A DNA stretch of 35,000 nucleotides from Sphingobacteriia bacterium 24-36-13. Lineage in GTDB: Bacteria; Bacteroidota; Bacteroidia; Chitinophagales; Chitinophagaceae. A model generated the notes under the pieces. It was not told where the DNA came from, did not search any database, and worked only from the letters and a program-made list of their open reading frames with translations. The stretch spans positions 1 through 35,000 of the forward strand of contig NCHN01000028.1 of the NCBI GenBank assembly GCA_002281875.1, written 5' to 3'. How positions within the stretch are numbered: position 1 is the first letter of the stretch; every line of letters begins with the position of its first letter. Shown here in pieces: positions 32,873-35,000 of this stretch. The position numbers and the translations under genes were made by a program.

Positions 32873-34050
32873 GACAAATACGATTTAAGTAGTTGCATGC
32901 AATACCATTCTTGACGAGGTAAATGAAATGGCCCCTTGTACAAATTTCCTTTGGCCGTTTGCGCAACAGTTCCATCCCGATGCAAATAACCAAACCATTC
33001 ACCGTGTTGCATATCTAAGAAGTTTGCATAGGCATAATCGTGTACCATTTTATGCCAGGTTGCATATTTTGGATTACCCGTCATTATATAAGCCAATAAA
33101 GTAGCAATGATTACTTCGTTATGTGGCCACCAGAATTTCATGTCTTGCCAATACTCTTGTACGGGCTTATTATACACATCTCTAAAATAAAGTATGCCGC
33201 CTTGTTCTTTGTCCCAGCCTCGCTCCCACATATAATCTAACATTCTGCAACCTAAATTAATTAAATGTGGATCATTATTGCGATGCTTGGCTTCATGTAG
33301 TATGAACCAAGCGCCTTCTATTGCATGACCAGGGTTCAAAGTTCTTCCATCAATATGATCAATGATGGAGCCATCTGGCGCTACTTGCTCCATCACACAT
33401 TGTATATCGTCTTTCACAAAGAATCGTTCTATTTCTTCGATCCATTTGGTGATCCATTCGTCGCAAGGAGTATATCCAATTGTTTCACGCAACTGCTGCG
33501 CAGTATTCATCATGATCATTGGAACGCCTATTCCTTTACTAGGTCTGGTATTGGTGTATTTGGGTTGTAATAATCCTGGTGTGGTTGCGTATTGAATACA
33601 TAAATCAAAAACCCGTCTTGCATTGGCAGCGGCTGTTTCATCCCCGGAAGCTTTTGCATAAGCGGCGGCTGCAATCACATAAAATGTTTCTGAAAAAAAA
33701 TACCTTCTTTTACGAATGGGCTTACCATCACGAGTAACATGAAAAAACATTTGACCATCCGTATCAAAACAATATTTATTTAAGAAGTCGTAGCCCAACT
33801 TTGCGCCTGCTAACCATTCTGGTTTTTGCTCTACTGTATTATATAAAGTAGCCAACATCCAAGTAGCTCGTCCTTGTATCCATACTGCTTTATCATTGTC
33901 AATTAATGAACCATCGGCATCACGCATCAATAAAAATCCTCCATGTTCTTGATCAAAAGATCGAGGAAACCAAAAAGGGATGGTACTATTTAATAATTGA
34001 TTGCTATAAAAAGCCGCAAGCTCTTCTAGTTCTTTGTTAGCGTACATCAT
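32869..34050 (-). CDS. N-acylglucosamine 2-epimerase
   Basis: 393 residues, the standard length, with no signal peptide, so cytoplasmic. It is an (alpha/alpha)6-barrel enzyme of the AGE/renin-binding protein family that interconverts N-acetylmannosamine and N-acetylglucosamine. Family marks are FWFPRSFDQEHGGFLLMRD, VWIQGRATWM, LNPGHAIEGAWFILHEA (His242) and KFWWPHNEVIIATLLAY (His310). In sialic acid catabolism it converts the ManNAc released by the aldolase into GlcNAc, as NanE does elsewhere. It starts 13 bp after the sialidase stop, and its stop overlaps the esterase start. Confidence 0.93.
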   Translation of the reverse strand: MMYANKELEELAAFYSNQLLNSTIPFWFPRSFDQEHGGFLLMRDADGSLIDNDKAVWIQGRATWMLATLYNTVEQKPEWLAGAKLGYDFLNKYCFDTDGQMFFHVTRDGKPIRKRRYFFSETFYVIAAAAYAKASGDETAAANARRVFDLCIQYATTPGLLQPKYTNTRPSKGIGVPMIMMNTAQQLRETIGYTPCDEWITKWIEEIERFFVKDDIQCVMEQVAPDGSIIDHIDGRTLNPGHAIEGAWFILHEAKHRNNDPHLINLGCRMLDYMWERGWDKEQGGILYFRDVYNKPVQEYWQDMKFWWPHNEVIIATLLAYIMTGNPKYATWHKMVHDYAYANFLDMQHGEWFGYLHRDGTVAQTAKGNLYKGPFHLPRQEWYCMQLLKSYLS

Positions 34051-34063
34051 ATCAATTCGAATG

Positions 34064-35000
34064 CTATTTTATTATAGACACAACTGGAACTTTTACAAAA
34101 TATAAATCCTTGGTTCCTTCGTATAAAATACCAATTGTTTCTGCATCTATCTGTGTTAATGAAGAGTAACCATAACAGTTGCGCTCGTCAATTAATAATT
34201 GATTCGCGGGCAACCATGTTTGCCCTAAATCTAAACTGGCTTTAATAGTAATATCATATCTACCAGTGGTAGTATTGGGATTACTAAAGAACAATACTTC
34301 TTTTAGTACCCCTTTTACTTTTACATTGGCCTTAATTAAACTACCCATACAAACTGGATCTTGCAATGCATTGTATGAGGTTGAATGTTCTGTCCATGTG
34401 GTTCCTAAATTAGTAGTGGTAGCAACACTTCTATACGATCCTCTATTATCACGCATATTCAACATTAGTGTACCTGGTGTGGTTTCTACTACCTGACTTT
34501 CGGTAGTGTTCGATTTAGGCCCATTTAAATTTCCTACCCAATTGGCTCCATGGTCGGCACTGTAAATAATGGTTGAATAAGGCTTCTTCACTTCATCCCA
34601 ATATTGTGCAGCAAAAACAAGTTTGCCATCTTTCATGGCAATACCTGATCCTGGACCATTAAAAAATAAATGCCATTTGGGGTTTTTAATTTGCGGCGTA
34701 ATTGTATAAGGTGCAGTCCAAGTAAGTCCATCATCATCACTACTAACTAAAACAAACTGTCCGGTAGTATCAGGAGAAATACCGGGCAATGATCCGGCAA
34801 TAGAACGATTGCCCTTGCTCCATAATGCTGCTACCCATATTTTTTTGGTAATGGGATCAAATAGTATGGCGGGATCACCCACTCCGTTGTTTTCGTGCGG
34901 CGCACCCATATCCATAATTATTTTCATGGGCTGCCAAGTTTTTCCACTATCGGTAGATCTGCTCAAACCCACGTCTATATTGCCTGGCAAGTCTGCACTA
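34064..35000 (-). CDS. Exo-alpha-sialidase (GH33), 5' end outside the window
   Basis: At least 312 residues; the frame stays open to the right edge, so the N-terminus (signal peptide and the Arg-Ile-Pro motif) is missing. It is a six-bladed propeller sialidase, releasing terminal sialic acid from glycans. Visible Asp-boxes are STDSGKTW, SSDDDGLTW, SADHGANW, a degenerate TTNLGTTW and SLDLGQTW. MRDNRGSYR carries a probable carboxylate-binding Arg and NCYGYSSLT a catalytic Tyr region. First visible gene of the sialoglycan operon. Confidence 0.92.
   Translation of the reverse strand, partial: SADLPGNIDVGLSRSTDSGKTWQPMKIIMDMGAPHENNGVGDPAILFDPITKKIWVAALWSKGNRSIAGSLPGISPDTTGQFVLVSSDDDGLTWTAPYTITPQIKNPKWHLFFNGPGSGIAMKDGKLVFAAQYWDEVKKPYSTIIYSADHGANWVGNLNGPKSNTTESQVVETTPGTLMLNMRDNRGSYRSVATTTNLGTTWTEHSTSYNALQDPVCMGSLIKANVKVKGVLKEVLFFSNPNTTTGRYDITIKASLDLGQTWLPANQLLIDERNCYGYSSLTQIDAETIGILYEGTKDLYFVKVPVVSIIK

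Noticed and set aside
24233-34050. T9SS C-terminal sorting domains on the glycoside hydrolases
   Set aside because: None of their C-termini shows the Gly/Asn-rich GxY-type ending with a final KxxK-like strand. They end in catalytic or discoidin-type domains and have ordinary Sec signals.
24233-35000. A full Sus-type polysaccharide utilisation locus
   Set aside because: Enzymes are present but no SusC/SusD pair lies in the window, so the label would go beyond what is seen.
1-35000. tRNA, rRNA or integrase genes marking an island
   Set aside because: I found no cloverleaf-like sequence, rRNA segment or recombinase frame while reading both strands. A covariance-model scan would settle this.

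Overview
The window looks like a chromosome segment of a Gram-negative Bacteroidota, most likely Chitinophagia/Chitinophagaceae-like. The reasons are the type IX secretion genes porU and porV, a TonB-dependent receptor with an N-terminal carboxypeptidase-regulatory-like domain, lipoproteins, a periplasmic/outer-membrane glycoside hydrolase operon, AT-rich coding with weak Shine-Dalgarno signals, and several matches to the Bacteroidota promoter pattern (TTTG, about 19 bp, TAnnTTTG). The genus is not determined by anything I can read here.

Layout. (1) 1-8.5 kb, plus strand: the tail of an unknown gene, porU (T9SS sortase), a Wza/OPX-type polysaccharide export protein with multiple SLBB repeats, and porV. 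A minus-strand RelE/HigB-type toxin with its XRE antitoxin sits between the last two. (2) 8.5-11.2 kb: a two-gene cassette (GNAT-like protein plus a 57-residue protein), then murF and a convergent DUF983 protein. (3) 11.2-14.5 kb: a dense accessory patch with a RES/Xre pair, a structured non-coding stretch, a ribbon-helix-helix protein with a MazF-like toxin, a DUF1778/GNAT (TacAT-type) pair and an orphan DUF6364-like protein. (4) 14.5-19.9 kb, minus strand: a lipoprotein, then an operon of a beta-helix surface lipoprotein and a TonB-dependent receptor. That operon is preceded by 11-bp-periodic repeats resembling a Pho box. (5) 19.9-24.2 kb: an LTA-synthase-like membrane sulfatase-fold enzyme and a Fic protein on the minus strand, divergent from hipBA. 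(6) 24.2-35 kb, minus strand: six tightly packed genes for sialoglycan breakdown. In transcription order they are GH33 sialidase (cut by the window edge), N-acylglucosamine 2-epimerase, sialate O-acetylesterase, GH20 hexosaminidase, an SGNH-GH20 fusion, and a GH2 glycosidase.

How the genes work together. The last block would trim sialylated, O-acetylated glycans: deacetylate and release sialic acid, remove HexNAc and hexose or hexuronate residues, and interconvert ManNAc/GlcNAc. Transport and aldolase genes, if present, lie outside the window. PorU and PorV process and shuttle T9SS cargo at the outer membrane, but none of the enzymes here shows an obvious T9SS C-terminal signal. The most unusual overall feature is the density of toxin-antitoxin-type modules (five recognisable pairs plus Fic, an orphan antitoxin-like gene and a TA-like cassette) inserted between conserved housekeeping genes, several with clear palindromic operators. 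Positions of short sites were read by eye and may be off by one or two bases.
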